A stretch of DNA of 64,000 nt from an uncultured Prochlorococcus sp. (lineage in GTDB: Bacteria; Cyanobacteriota; Cyanobacteriia; PCC-6307; Cyanobiaceae), in NCBI GenBank assembly GCA_902564535.1, contig CACFBG010000001.1, positions 1 through 64,000 on the forward strand, read 5' to 3'. A program made the position numbers and the translations under genes. Positions 29,347 to 38,464 of this stretch are shown piece by piece. The notes under the pieces are model-generated. The model ran no database searches, was not told the DNA's origin, and was given only the letters and a program-made list of their open reading frames with translations. Position 1 is the stretch's first letter. Each line of letters opens with the position of its first letter.

Positions 29347-29692
29347 GCAAGAAATTGATTTTATTAAAGCCTAAAAAAATTGTCGCTCAGAGTTCTTTAT
29401 AGCTTGTGAGCAATACAATGTATAAAGATTCATTGATAAATAATTGATATACTAAAAGTAATAAATAATCAATAATATATGTACATTAAAAGTAAATATA
29501 GGGATATCAGTTTCCCTATTAAGACTAGTGATAAGCCTTAAATTCCAATCAAACAACGCATTTGGTATCATTTGACACCTAATTTCGCCAATGGTGTTGT
29601 AAACAAAACGAAGTGGACATTACAACTATGGCATAACTATCAAGTCACCTTATGGTGTGCAAGTCGACCAAGACCAAGGAAGGTCACGATCC
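29347..29692. other. 346-base gene-free region upstream of cp12
   Basis: Very AT-rich. It contains a small hairpin near 29500-29523 (ATAGGGA / TCCCTAT arms) and should hold the cp12 promoter and leader. I see no protein gene and no clear terminator for the ABC-F gene. Confidence 0.45.
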
Positions 29693-29911
29693 ATGAAAAG
29701 CATCGACGAACACATTCAAAAGGATCAATCTGAGATCCAAAGTGCCAAAGCCCAAGGGGATGAAGCCAAAGTTCGACATTTAACAGAAGAACTTCATTCC
29801 TTGGAGGAATACAAGGAACACCATCCAGAAGATAGGCATGATCCAAATGCTCTGGAGTTGTTTTGCGAAGCCAACCCAGATGAGCCAGAATGCCTTGTAT
29901 ATGACGACTAA
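29693..29911 (+). CDS. cp12: Calvin-cycle regulatory protein CP12
   Basis: Intrinsically disordered redox switch that ties GAPDH and phosphoribulokinase into an inactive complex in the dark. 72 residues from the ATG at 29693. The C-terminal cysteine loop is intact (ELFCEANPDEPECLVYDD, ending in the conserved YDD that enters the GAPDH active site). The N-terminal cysteine pair of canonical CP12 is absent, so PRK-side redox control must differ. It is convergent with a small gene across a very long hairpin that begins at its last stop-codon base. Confidence 0.93.
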   Translation: MKSIDEHIQKDQSEIQSAKAQGDEAKVRHLTEELHSLEEYKEHHPEDRHDPNALELFCEANPDEPECLVYDD

Positions 29912-29963
29912 AGCCAATATTTACTAGTTGGTGGAAAATCCACCAACTAGTAAATATTGGCTT
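29911..29963. terminator. 25-bp perfect hairpin between cp12 and the convergent small gene
   Basis: Arms 29911-29935 and 29939-29963 are exactly complementary around a three-base loop (AAA). The first base is the last base of the cp12 stop codon. It is AT-rich with a CCACCAACTAG core. Its position between convergent genes fits a bidirectional terminator or mRNA 3'-end stabiliser, although no poly-T follows. Confidence 0.75.
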
Positions 29964-29977
29964 GCGCTAGCAAAAGC

Positions 29978-30160
29978 TCAATAATCTTCGTTGTAGTCAG
30001 AAGGACTGCTAGTTAGAGAACAAACAATTGCTTCCTCGTTCCGAAGTTGTCTCACTTCAGCGATTGGTCTTCCCATTCGCTTAAGTACCTCAATTTCTTG
30101 TTCAGTTTGACATCTAGCTATTACTTTGCCTGTCTGGTCGAAACAACTAAAAAAGTTCAT
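29978..30160 (-). CDS. Small conserved-looking protein, function unknown
   Basis: 60 residues from the ATG at 30160 (MNFFSCFDQTGKVIARCQ). It has three cysteines (6, 17 and 48), a central helix with the segment EIEVLKRMGRPIAEVRQLRNEE, and an acidic tail. I recall similar short proteins beside cp12/obgE in marine picocyanobacteria but cannot name a family. It is convergent with cp12 and lies downstream of obgE on the same strand. Confidence 0.6.
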   Translation of the reverse strand: MNFFSCFDQTGKVIARCQTEQEIEVLKRMGRPIAEVRQLRNEEAIVCSLTSSPSDYNEDY

Positions 30161-30222
30161 ACCCAAAATATATTCCTTCCATTTATGGCTAATAATTAAT
30201 CATTAGACAAGTACTAATCTAA

Positions 30223-31221
30223 CTATTCACATTTATTTCCTAATTCATTCCATACTTTTTCTAATAAATGATCCAAGCCAGTCCCCATGACTGCAGAAAC
30301 TAAGTGAATATCTTTTTGTGTTACATCCTTAAATAATTTAATTAATTCCAAAGAATCCTGGTCTGATAGGAGTTCAATTTTGTTTAATGCAAGAATTCTT
30401 GGTCGATCAATCAATCCATGACCATACTCTCTAAGTTCTTTTTCAACAACAAGTAAATCTTGGAAGGGGTTTTCTGACCCTGCATCTAACAAATGAATTA
30501 AAAGCTTTGTTCTTTCAATATGTCTTAAGAAATCATGTCCTAAACCTGCTCCATTAGCAGCTCCAGAAATTAAACCTGGTATATCTGCAAAAACAGTTCC
30601 ATCTCCAGAAGGCCTACGTACCACACCAAGGTTTGGCACCAATGTTGTAAATGGATAATCTGCAATTTTTGGTCTAGCTGAAGAAAGAAATGCAATCAAA
30701 GTACTTTTGCCTGAATTAGGCAAACCAATAATTCCTACTTCAGCAATCAATTTCAACTCCAATTGAAATTCCCATTCTTCGCCAAGATTTCCTTCTGTAC
30801 ATTTTTCTGGTGCTCTATTGCTATTACTCAAATAACGGGCATTACCGAATCCTCCTTTACCTCCATAAGCCGCAACAAGTTGTTGAGAATTTTCGATTAA
30901 ATCCCCAAAAATAACTCCTGTAGAAAGATGTCTAACTTCAGTACCACAGGGAACTTTGATGATTAAGTCTTTTCCTGAAGAACCTTTACATCGATTAGGT
31001 CCCCCTCTTCGACCATCTTCAGCTGCAAACAATCTTTTGTACTTTAAATCCAAAAGTGTTTGCAAATTCGAATCAGCTTCAAAAACAACTTGACCGCCTT
31101 GTCCACCATCTCCTCCAGATGGTCCTCCAGCAGGTACATATTTCTCTCTTCTAAAAGCAACGATGCCATCACCCCCTGCTCCACCACGAACCGTAATACG
31201 AGCCTGATCAATGAAGTGCAT
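30223..31221 (-). CDS. obgE: GTPase ObgE
   Basis: Ribosome-associated GTPase in 50S assembly and stress control. 332 residues. The glycine-rich Obg fold occupies residues 1-158 (for example [28 protein letters not shown]). The G domain follows with G1 [10 protein letters not shown]3 DIPGL and G4 NKIE. There is no C-terminal extension, so this is the short form. TTTCCTCC upstream reads as GGAGGAAA on its own strand, a good ribosome-binding site. Confidence 0.96.
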   Translation of the reverse strand: MHFIDQARITVRGGAGGDGIVAFRREKYVPAGGPSGGDGGQGGQVVFEADSNLQTLLDLKYKRLFAAEDGRRGGPNRCKGSSGKDLIIKVPCGTEVRHLSTGVIFGDLIENSQQLVAAYGGKGGFGNARYLSNSNRAPEKCTEGNLGEEWEFQLELKLIAEVGIIGLPNSGKSTLIAFLSSARPKIADYPFTTLVPNLGVVRRPSGDGTVFADIPGLISGAANGAGLGHDFLRHIERTKLLIHLLDAGSENPFQDLLVVEKELREYGHGLIDRPRILALNKIELLSDQDSLELIKLFKDVTQKDIHLVSAVMGTGLDHLLEKVWNELGNKCE

Positions 31222-31673
31222 TTTCCTCCTGTCTAGGGCTGAGATTTAGGGGATTGAAAATTACTTGGAACAAATCCAGTTCCAAACAACACAAACTATT
31301 TCTCCAAAAATAATTATTTAGTGATCCCCTATCTTAATTTACAGATTGAAAGGTTGCAAAGTCTTCAGAAAACTTAAACAACAAAGTCTTAGTTTATTTT
31401 CAAATATATAGTTTAGAATTCTTATTTCCTTCTCAGCTATAATTTGCAAGGAAGCATATATTATCAATTGGCTAATGAATCTTGTTACTGCAAGATGACT
31501 TGTATTAAAGAAGAGCCAATGTCCTCATAATTAACCCCCAAATTCATTGATACAGCTTTATCTATGAGAATAGGATTTATTCTCATAAGAGAAAAATAAT
31601 AGGAACATATGGGATTAGTAGCACAAGCTCAAAAAGAGCGTTAAATTTAAATTAAAGATATGATTTTTGCAGA
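31222..31673. other. 452-base gene-free region between obgE and the sulfotransferase
   Basis: Divergent promoter region. It contains a perfect 10-base inverted repeat (TATGAGAATA / TATTCTCATA) at 31563-31587 with a five-base loop, and an 11-codon frame at 31609-31644 (MGLVAQAQKER) preceded by AGGA, which might be a leader peptide or chance. No larger gene is visible. Confidence 0.45.
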
Positions 31674-32492
31674 ATGAGTTTATTGCACATGGCGATGAAT
31701 TCGCGTATTGATTTTGAAGCATCTGATCAAGTTAAAGCACTCCTAATGGTTTGCTCCCACGAAAGAAGCGGAACTCACTTCCTTATCGATTCTCTTTCTA
31801 GCTGTACTGAATATACAAATAATCCATTATTTTACTTTGACTATAGACCATTCTTAGGTTCAGATCATATTTTCTTTAGCGAAGAAAGAAATATTAAACT
31901 TTTCAAAAGATTATCAAATCTTAAGATAGAAAATAACAAGCTTTGTATGAAAAGTATTATCAAATCTCATTTTCCTGTTTCTATGATTGGACAAAAGATA
32001 CCAGAAAATCTTTTAATTGCTTATATATATAGAAATCCTGTAGACGTATTGATCTCATTCTGGAAGTTGCTCCACCGAATAAGTTATCCAGAAGGGCCAA
32101 AAACGAACTCTCCCTTGGAATTAGCAAAGCATGTTCCTATAGGTCACTCCCAAAGGTACCAAATCAGTAATGTAAGAAGTTATTTTGATCGTTGGGCTGA
32201 ACATGTCTCTATTGCCCACAAATACTCCAAAAAACATAATAATATATCTTTAATAAGTTATAATGAATTATCAGAAAAATACAATGAATCAATAAGTTAT
32301 TTATCCAATAAATTAGGAATAAATATCACAAACAAGTTAGATTCACCGAAAAAAGAAGATCGATCAAATTCGACCTATATAAAAGGTGCTGAAATTAGTC
32401 TTTCAGAAGCTGAGTATTCTGATTTATATACTCATTGCTCTAATGAAATTAAAAACTACCCTGACTTACCTAAAAATATTATGGCTGCTTAA
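31674..32492 (+). CDS. PAPS-dependent sulfotransferase-like protein
   Basis: 272 residues. The 5'-phosphosulfate loop appears as CSHERSGTHFL (about residues 27-37) and the 3'-phosphate site as IYRNPVDVLISFW (about 119-131), both as in Sulfotransfer_1 family proteins. Such enzymes move sulfate from PAPS onto sugars, lipids or small molecules; the acceptor here is unknown. It stands alone between obgE and mutS2, with long AT-rich flanks on both sides, which suggests an insertion into core chromosome. It is convergent with mutS2. Confidence 0.75.
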   Translation: MSLLHMAMNSRIDFEASDQVKALLMVCSHERSGTHFLIDSLSSCTEYTNNPLFYFDYRPFLGSDHIFFSEERNIKLFKRLSNLKIENNKLCMKSIIKSHFPVSMIGQKIPENLLIAYIYRNPVDVLISFWKLLHRISYPEGPKTNSPLELAKHVPIGHSQRYQISNVRSYFDRWAEHVSIAHKYSKKHNNISLISYNELSEKYNESISYLSNKLGINITNKLDSPKKEDRSNSTYIKGAEISLSEAEYSDLYTHCSNEIKNYPDLPKNIMAA

Positions 32493-32662
32493 ATAAAATT
32501 TATAATCTCATTGGTCAATTAAGTTATTGGAGAATGCAGAAGAATTATCTTATTTATTGATTCAAATCTGATTCTAATTTCTTTACAAAGAAAAAACTTA
32601 AGTTAAATCTATAAGAACCTGAAAAAGGAATTAACAAGAAATCTTAAAGATAAGTTTTACTA

Positions 32663-35074
32663 TTAATATAACCAAATCACACTACAGCCAGCACCACCAT
32701 CTTGCTGTTCAGCATCTATAACACGTTCTACATAAGAAAGAGTTTTCAACCACTCTCTTAAACCACGCTTAAGCTTACCGGAACCAATTCCATGAACAAC
32801 CCATACTGGACTAGCAGTTTTTCGTAAAAATTCTTCAAGGATTACTTCTGCTTCATGAACTCGTAAGCCACGAACATCGAGAGTATTAGTAGTAGTCCGA
32901 ACCTTAGAACCTCTACTTTGAGTAGTCTTAGAATTAACCTTGACGACTGTCTTTAATAATTTTGGCTTTTCTCCCTTAATACTTTCAACGGAGCTTAAAG
33001 AAACCTTACTTCGAAAAGAGCCACAAAGAAGAGTTAATTGAGAACCATCATCGGATATATATATAACTTCGGCTATTTTGCCCAAATCAATTAAACGAAC
33101 TCGATCACCTACCTTGGGGACCCAACCTTCATTATGACTTTGATTGCAAGAAGCTTTTTGCAAAACATCTTCTTGCAATTGACGTAATCTTTGCCCAGCA
33201 AGTCTTGCGGTCTCACCAGTAGCTGTTTTACTCCTTAAACGACTAATTAAATTTCTCACTTCCTTTTGAGCTGATTCAATCGTTACAGAAAAATTCTTAC
33301 GTTGTACTAATTTTTGCCTTTCTGAATATTCAATTTGCTTTTGCCAATGAATTAATAGTTCTTCATGAAGTATTTCAGTCCTGGCTAATAGCACTGCAGC
33401 TTTTTCTGCCGATTCTTGCTGTAATTTCCGTTGTTCTTCCAAACCAATAATCATCTGATCTACTTCTTGCCCTCTCAAAGGAGTTAGTAGTTCTTGAGCT
33501 TTGTCAATAACAGAAGAATCAAGATCTAAACGTTTAGCGATCGCAATTGCATTACTTCGCCCTGGAATCCCCCATTGCAAATGATATGTAGGAGACATTG
33601 TCTCACTATCAAAAGAAACTGATGCATTTTCAAAACGTGAATCACTATATTTGAGTGCTTTTAATTCACCAAAATGTGTGGTTGCTATAGTTAATCTTGC
33701 TCGTTCAGCAAATGTTTTTAGAAGAGCAATTGCTAAAGCAACTCCTTCACTTGGATCAGTTCCTGCTCCTATTTCATCAAGAAGAACTAAAGTAGGACCA
33801 TGACTATTCTTAATGGCCTCAAGAATATTATTGACTCTCCTTAAGTGACCGCTGAATGTTGAAAGACTCTGCTGTAGAGATTGTTCATCTCCTATGTCTG
33901 CCAAAACCATTTCACACCATGGGAGGGAAGCCTTCCCACTACATGGCAATAGCAGACCTGCTCGAGCCATTAAAACTGCCAGTCCCACACTTTTGAGAGT
34001 TACCGTCTTCCCTCCAGTGTTGGGGCCTGTAATAGCTATTACTCTAAGATCAGAAGAGACCTCTAAAGAAACTGGGACTACCTTCTCACCAGCTTGAAAA
34101 TGTTCTTTCCATACCAATAAAGGATGGCGTAAATCTTTTAAACAAAATGGAGCATCCTTTTCTTCCTCTAAAATAGGTAAAACCCCATCTAAAAACTCTC
34201 CATAACGTGCACGAGTTAATGCCAAGTCTATTTGCAAGATGACATCACATAAATGGAGTAATGAAACATGATTTCTTGCTATCTCCAGACTCCATTCTTT
34301 CAGAATTCTCTGTTCCTCGTGATGAATCTTTGATTTAATGCTTGCAATTATGTTACCCAAAGGGATCACTTTTTGTGGCTCAATAAACAAAGTATTGCCT
34401 GAAGCGGAACTATCATGGACAATACCGGGGAGTTGTGATGATAAGCCTACTTTAATTGATAAGACTGGCCTTTCATATCTAATTCCTATAACTGAATCCT
34501 GAAATATACTTGGTGATCTTCTTAAGATATCATTCAATAAATCTTTCCTCTCTACATTTAATTCTAAAAATTTTTGTCTTAATGATGAGAGTTTTATACT
34601 GGCCCGATCTGCAACTCTTCCTCCTTCCTCCAAGCCAAATCGCAACAATTTTTCTAAATCTGGAAGAGTCACTAAATCCTCCAATAAACTTGAAATATTT
34701 GGCCTAATTGTTGGATCATATATCTGCTTCCTGAGTCTTCGCGCAGCCGCAAGTGTGTCAGCTACTTTTATCAACTCCTCTCCATTTATCACTGCTCCTT
34801 TAATAGCTCTAGAACAAATCCGATCTAAATTACTAACTCCACTGAAACTTACTCCTCCCTCCAAAAGATTATCTAAAAGTCCAATCTCTAATGTCTGCTT
34901 CAGAAGCAATTTACTTGTAAGCAAATTTTCAGGCATCACTAGGTTTTCGCTTTCCAAGCGACCCTTATCAGTACTTGCAAAAGTTGCTAGGTTTTTACAC
35001 AGCAATGGCCATTCCAAAAGCTCGAGTGTTTCTCGTACTGCTAAAGAGCAAGAAATTGAAGCCAAGTCAGACAA
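32663..35074 (-). CDS. mutS2: Endonuclease MutS2 / ribosome-rescue ATPase
   Basis: MutS-like ATPase without the mismatch-recognition domain. 803 residues. The MutS core and clamp are followed by Walker A TGPNTGGKT, Walker B LVLLDEIGAGTDPSEG and the ATTHFGELK switch. A coiled coil leads to a C-terminal Smr nuclease domain (LDVRGLRVHEAE, VVHGIGSGKLKRGLREWL). MutS2 is linked to recombination suppression and, in Bacillus, to rescue of collided ribosomes. The start appears to be TTG at 35074. Confidence 0.93.
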   Translation of the reverse strand: MSDLASISCSLAVRETLELLEWPLLCKNLATFASTDKGRLESENLVMPENLLTSKLLLKQTLEIGLLDNLLEGGVSFSGVSNLDRICSRAIKGAVINGEELIKVADTLAAARRLRKQIYDPTIRPNISSLLEDLVTLPDLEKLLRFGLEEGGRVADRASIKLSSLRQKFLELNVERKDLLNDILRRSPSIFQDSVIGIRYERPVLSIKVGLSSQLPGIVHDSSASGNTLFIEPQKVIPLGNIIASIKSKIHHEEQRILKEWSLEIARNHVSLLHLCDVILQIDLALTRARYGEFLDGVLPILEEEKDAPFCLKDLRHPLLVWKEHFQAGEKVVPVSLEVSSDLRVIAITGPNTGGKTVTLKSVGLAVLMARAGLLLPCSGKASLPWCEMVLADIGDEQSLQQSLSTFSGHLRRVNNILEAIKNSHGPTLVLLDEIGAGTDPSEGVALAIALLKTFAERARLTIATTHFGELKALKYSDSRFENASVSFDSETMSPTYHLQWGIPGRSNAIAIAKRLDLDSSVIDKAQELLTPLRGQEVDQMIIGLEEQRKLQQESAEKAAVLLARTEILHEELLIHWQKQIEYSERQKLVQRKNFSVTIESAQKEVRNLISRLRSKTATGETARLAGQRLRQLQEDVLQKASCNQSHNEGWVPKVGDRVRLIDLGKIAEVIYISDDGSQLTLLCGSFRSKVSLSSVESIKGEKPKLLKTVVKVNSKTTQSRGSKVRTTTNTLDVRGLRVHEAEVILEEFLRKTASPVWVVHGIGSGKLKRGLREWLKTLSYVERVIDAEQQDGGAGCSVIWLY

Positions 35075-35277
35075 TTCTCGAAATAGGTGTTAATTGACTA
35101 TTAAGATTGTGACTACCAAGAGGATCATTAGTGCAAATCAAACCAATGATTAATGGTTATAATAACAAAGTTTAGGGAAATAGTTATAAAGTATTAATTC
35201 TTATATATAATAAAAAGGATGATTTATCTTTAAAATTTTATTTTAGTTAAATAGTTTAAATTAGTCAAAACTTGTTA

Positions 35278-36276
35278 TCATTCATTTAACCATTTCGCAG
35301 CATCACATGCATGATAAGTAAGGATCAAGTCTGCGCCCGCCCGTTTAAAGCTGAGCAAAGTTTCTAAAACTACTGCCTTTTCATCTATCCATCCCTTTTG
35401 AGCAGCAGCTTTAACCATAGAGAACTCTCCACTAACATTATAAGCAGCAATTGGCAAATCCGACTCTTCTCTAAGCTTATAAATTATATCTAAATATGCC
35501 AAACCTGGCTTTACCATCAATATATCTGCCCCCTCTTGTTCATCTAACTGAGCTTCAGTTATAGCTTCACGTGAATTTGCTGGATCCATTTGATAAGTAT
35601 TCTTATTAGATGGAATTATTTTAGATGTAGTTTCTCTTGGAGCTGAATCTAAGGCCTCTCTAAAAGGACCATAATAAGCAGAGGAATATTTAGCAGTATA
35701 ACTAATTATTCCAACATCTTGAAACCCTTCCTCATCAAGAGCTTCTCGAATAGCGCCAACTCTTCCATCCATCATGTCACTTGGACCAATCAAATCAGCT
35801 CCCGCATTAGCTTGCATAACTGCCTGTTTACACAAAGATTGAATTGTTTCATCGTTCAGAATTATTCCATCATCATTCACTATTCCATCATGCCCATCAC
35901 TCGAATAGGGATCTAACGCGACATCAGTCATTATTGTCATTTGTGGAATTTCTTCCTTTAATCTGGCAATTGCTCTAGGAATCAAACCCTTTTCATTAAA
36001 ACATTCAGATCCATCTTCTGTTTTCAATTCATCGGCAACCTTTGGGAAAAGGACAATAGATCTAACACCTAAATTCCAAGCTCTTTCAACTTCGCCTACA
36101 AGTGTATCTAGAGTCCATCTATTAACACCTGGCATAGCACTAATGGGCTCTATCCCTAAACCTTCATGGACAAATAATGGATATATGAAATCATTAGCAA
36201 ATACACTGTTTTCTCTAACCATGCTTCTTAAAGCAGGCGTACGACGCAGGCGGCGTGGGCGATAAGTTAAATCCAT
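35278..36276 (-). CDS. hemB: Delta-aminolevulinic acid dehydratase (porphobilinogen synthase)
   Basis: Joins two 5-aminolevulinate molecules to porphobilinogen for haem, chlorophyll and corrin synthesis. 332 residues. Motifs: GADLIGPSDMMDGRVGAIR, the lysine in YTAKYSSAYYGPFREA, and the Schiff-base lysine in ILMVKPGLAYLDI. The metal segment DVALDPYSSDGHDG lacks the cysteines of the zinc form, which points to the magnesium-dependent type seen in phototrophs. The DnaJ-like gene lies 37 bases upstream on the same strand. Confidence 0.95.
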   Translation of the reverse strand: MDLTYRPRRLRRTPALRSMVRENSVFANDFIYPLFVHEGLGIEPISAMPGVNRWTLDTLVGEVERAWNLGVRSIVLFPKVADELKTEDGSECFNEKGLIPRAIARLKEEIPQMTIMTDVALDPYSSDGHDGIVNDDGIILNDETIQSLCKQAVMQANAGADLIGPSDMMDGRVGAIREALDEEGFQDVGIISYTAKYSSAYYGPFREALDSAPRETTSKIIPSNKNTYQMDPANSREAITEAQLDEQEGADILMVKPGLAYLDIIYKLREESDLPIAAYNVSGEFSMVKAAAQKGWIDEKAVVLETLLSFKRAGADLILTYHACDAAKWLNE

Positions 36277-36313
36277 AAAATCACTCTAAGCCAAAGAAAA
36301 CCTTAGGTCAGCC

Positions 36314-37246
36314 CTAAATGCGAGCAGACTTAAGCCAAGATTCTCTAGGATTGTTGCAACGAATTCGCTTTAATTCCTGAAAATGTTGCAACTCCTCAGG
36401 TGACCATTCCTCTGGTAAAGCAATTTTAATAGTAAAAATCAAATCTCCTCTTGAACCATGCAATGGCCAGCCCTTGGCTTTTAATCGCAAATTAGAGCCC
36501 ATAGAAGTTCCCGGGGGAATATTTACTTGTGCTTCTCCATCTGGAGTAATTACAGTTATGTTTGCACCTAAAACCATCTCATCCAAAGATAATGGGAGAT
36601 CAGCAAACAGTTGATCTCCTTCTAAGCGCCAAATCTTGTGAGGAGAAACTTGAATGATTAAATATAAATCACCTCTTCTTCCCATCCCTGGTTGAATGTT
36701 GCCTTTCCCTTTTAATCGCAAACGAGAACCAGATTTAACACCCGAAGGAATCTTGACTTGAACTCGTTCTTCATTGACTGAAAGTGTCCTGCTAGTGCCT
36801 TGAAAAGACTCCGCAAAATTAATCTGTACTTTCACTTCAGCATCTAAATTTATTGAATTTTTTGCAGAATTCCATTTAGACCCTTTCCCTCCAGGGAAAC
36901 CCGATGCACCTCTCGGACCACCCAACCTGCCAAGAAGATCATTTATAAATTCGTCAAAATTCCCATAATTTCCAAAGTCAACATCAAACCCATTACTTGG
37001 GTTATTTGTGGCCTGATTCCAATACTCACCATACTGCTCATATCTTCTCCTTTTTTCAGGATCAGAAAGCACTTCATAAGCTTCAGAAATTTCTTTGAAT
37101 TTTGCTTCTGCATTTTCATCACCAGGATTAACATCTGGATGATATTTCCTGGCTAGTTTCCTAAAAGCACCTTTGATAGAATCAGTATTGGCATTTCGCT
37201 CTACCCCAAGGACTTTGAAGTAATCACGATAGCCAGTTGAAGACAT
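36314..37246 (-). CDS. DnaJ-family cochaperone, CbpA type
   Basis: 310 residues. The N-terminal J domain has HPD (about residues 36-38) in [15 protein letters not shown]-rich linker follows (around residues 80-115), then two C-terminal substrate-binding barrels ([20 protein letters not shown] and [21 protein letters not shown]). The CxxCxGxG zinc fingers are absent, so this is a type II/CbpA-like protein rather than canonical DnaJ. It lies between hemB and the thioredoxin-reductase-like gene, all on the minus strand. Confidence 0.9.
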   Translation of the reverse strand: MSSTGYRDYFKVLGVERNANTDSIKGAFRKLARKYHPDVNPGDENAEAKFKEISEAYEVLSDPEKRRRYEQYGEYWNQATNNPSNGFDVDFGNYGNFDEFINDLLGRLGGPRGASGFPGGKGSKWNSAKNSINLDAEVKVQINFAESFQGTSRTLSVNEERVQVKIPSGVKSGSRLRLKGKGNIQPGMGRRGDLYLIIQVSPHKIWRLEGDQLFADLPLSLDEMVLGANITVITPDGEAQVNIPPGTSMGSNLRLKAKGWPLHGSRGDLIFTIKIALPEEWSPEELQHFQELKRIRCNNPRESWLKSARI

Positions 37247-37359
37247 AAACTCGGTTCTTAAGAAATTTAGATCAAGTCTCCCAAATCTTCGCTTAGAGAG
37301 GTTTATTCATATTGTGGTAAACCCCGAACGCTAAATCAATATTGCGAATAAAGACTTAA

Positions 37360-38316
37360 TCAAGAATGAACCCAATCCACACGAATTGTCTTTCTGCTAT
37401 TCAAATATCGATCTATTGCCATTGCTGCTATACAACCATCAGAAGCAGCAACAACAGCTTGCTTAAAAGGAGTATTACGAATATCACCAATAGCCCAAAC
37501 CCCTTCTGATGTAGTTGACATGAAATCGTCTACAACAACTCCACCATCTTCCTTTAAGGCCACCTGATCTCCAAGAAAATCAGTAATCGGTTTAGAGCCA
37601 CTCATATAAACAAAAACTCCATCAACAGCCAATTCTTGAGGGTTTTCTTCAGAATGAGGTTTAATTTTAATCCCAGTCACACCTCCATCATTGCCATCAA
37701 TTTGCATCAATCTAGTTTTGCTCCAATGCTGTACATTTTCCTTTGACATTAAGTCTTTTGCCAACAAATCCTCAGGCTTGGGGTTATTAGAAGTAATCCA
37801 ATGAACCTTTGATGCAAACTTTGTAAGTACTTGTGCCTCTTCAATAGCTTCTTTATTAATTCCAACAACAGCCACTTCTCGACCTCGGTAAAAAGCGCCA
37901 TCACAAGTGGCGCAATAACTAACTCCTCTTCCTAAGAAGTCAGCTTCCCCCTTAAAAGAAGCGGGTCTACCCATAGCTCCACTAGCAAGAACAAGTGCTT
38001 TGGCTTTAAAAGTTCCTTCAGGTGAATAAACCGTTTTAATATCACCTGTAACATCTACACCAAAAACCTGCGCTCTTAGATATTGCGAGCCATACGAGAT
38101 AGCTTGATCACGCATTAAATCAAGTAAAGCCTCACCACTCATATCACTTGGTACTCCTGGGTAATTAGCTATCTGGTGTGTAATAGCCAATGCCCCAACA
38201 GAAGGGTTTTTATCAAGAATGACTGTTTTCAAGTCAGCTCTGGATGTATATAAAGCACAACTGCATCCTGCAGGACCTCCTCCAACGATGACCACATCAG
38301 TTTCAATGGTTTCCAC
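37360..38316 (-). CDS. Thioredoxin reductase-like flavoprotein lacking NADPH motifs (FFTR/DDOR type)
   Basis: 318 residues with the TrxB two-domain layout. The FAD site is VVIVGGGPAGCSCALYT (about 8-24), the redox motif is CATCDG (Cys135, Cys138), and the second FAD motif is VWAIGDI. The NADPH site is degenerate: in place of GGGDSA there is GINKEA (about 152-157), and in place of HRRDxxR there is ITSNNPK (about 174-180). This fits the pyridine-nucleotide-independent, ferredoxin-linked flavin thioredoxin reductases described in Gloeobacter and reported in marine cyanobacteria, not an NADPH-dependent TrxB. A tandem repeat lies just upstream. Confidence 0.85.
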   Translation of the reverse strand: METIETDVVIVGGGPAGCSCALYTSRADLKTVILDKNPSVGALAITHQIANYPGVPSDMSGEALLDLMRDQAISYGSQYLRAQVFGVDVTGDIKTVYSPEGTFKAKALVLASGAMGRPASFKGEADFLGRGVSYCATCDGAFYRGREVAVVGINKEAIEEAQVLTKFASKVHWITSNNPKPEDLLAKDLMSKENVQHWSKTRLMQIDGNDGGVTGIKIKPHSEENPQELAVDGVFVYMSGSKPITDFLGDQVALKEDGGVVVDDFMSTTSEGVWAIGDIRNTPFKQAVVAASDGCIAAMAIDRYLNSRKTIRVDWVHS

Positions 38317-38343
38317 AGATTTAAATCTCCAGTGATTAAAAGC

Positions 38344-38377
38344 CCTAAGTCCTAAGTCCTAAGTCCTAAGTCCTAAG
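38344..38377. repeat. Heptanucleotide tandem repeat (CCTAAGT, 4.9 copies)
   Basis: Four exact copies of CCTAAGT plus a six-base partial copy run without interruption from 38344 to 38377, 28 bases upstream of the thioredoxin-reductase-like start codon. Related AAGTCTTAGG follows at about 38390. Copy number could vary by slippage. Confidence 0.9.
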
Positions 38378-38464
38378 CATGATAGAAATAAGTCTTAGGA
38401 AGAGATTTCTTCCAAGCAAGGAAGAAACGCTTCAGTAAATCGACGAGCTTCTTATAAGACTCTA

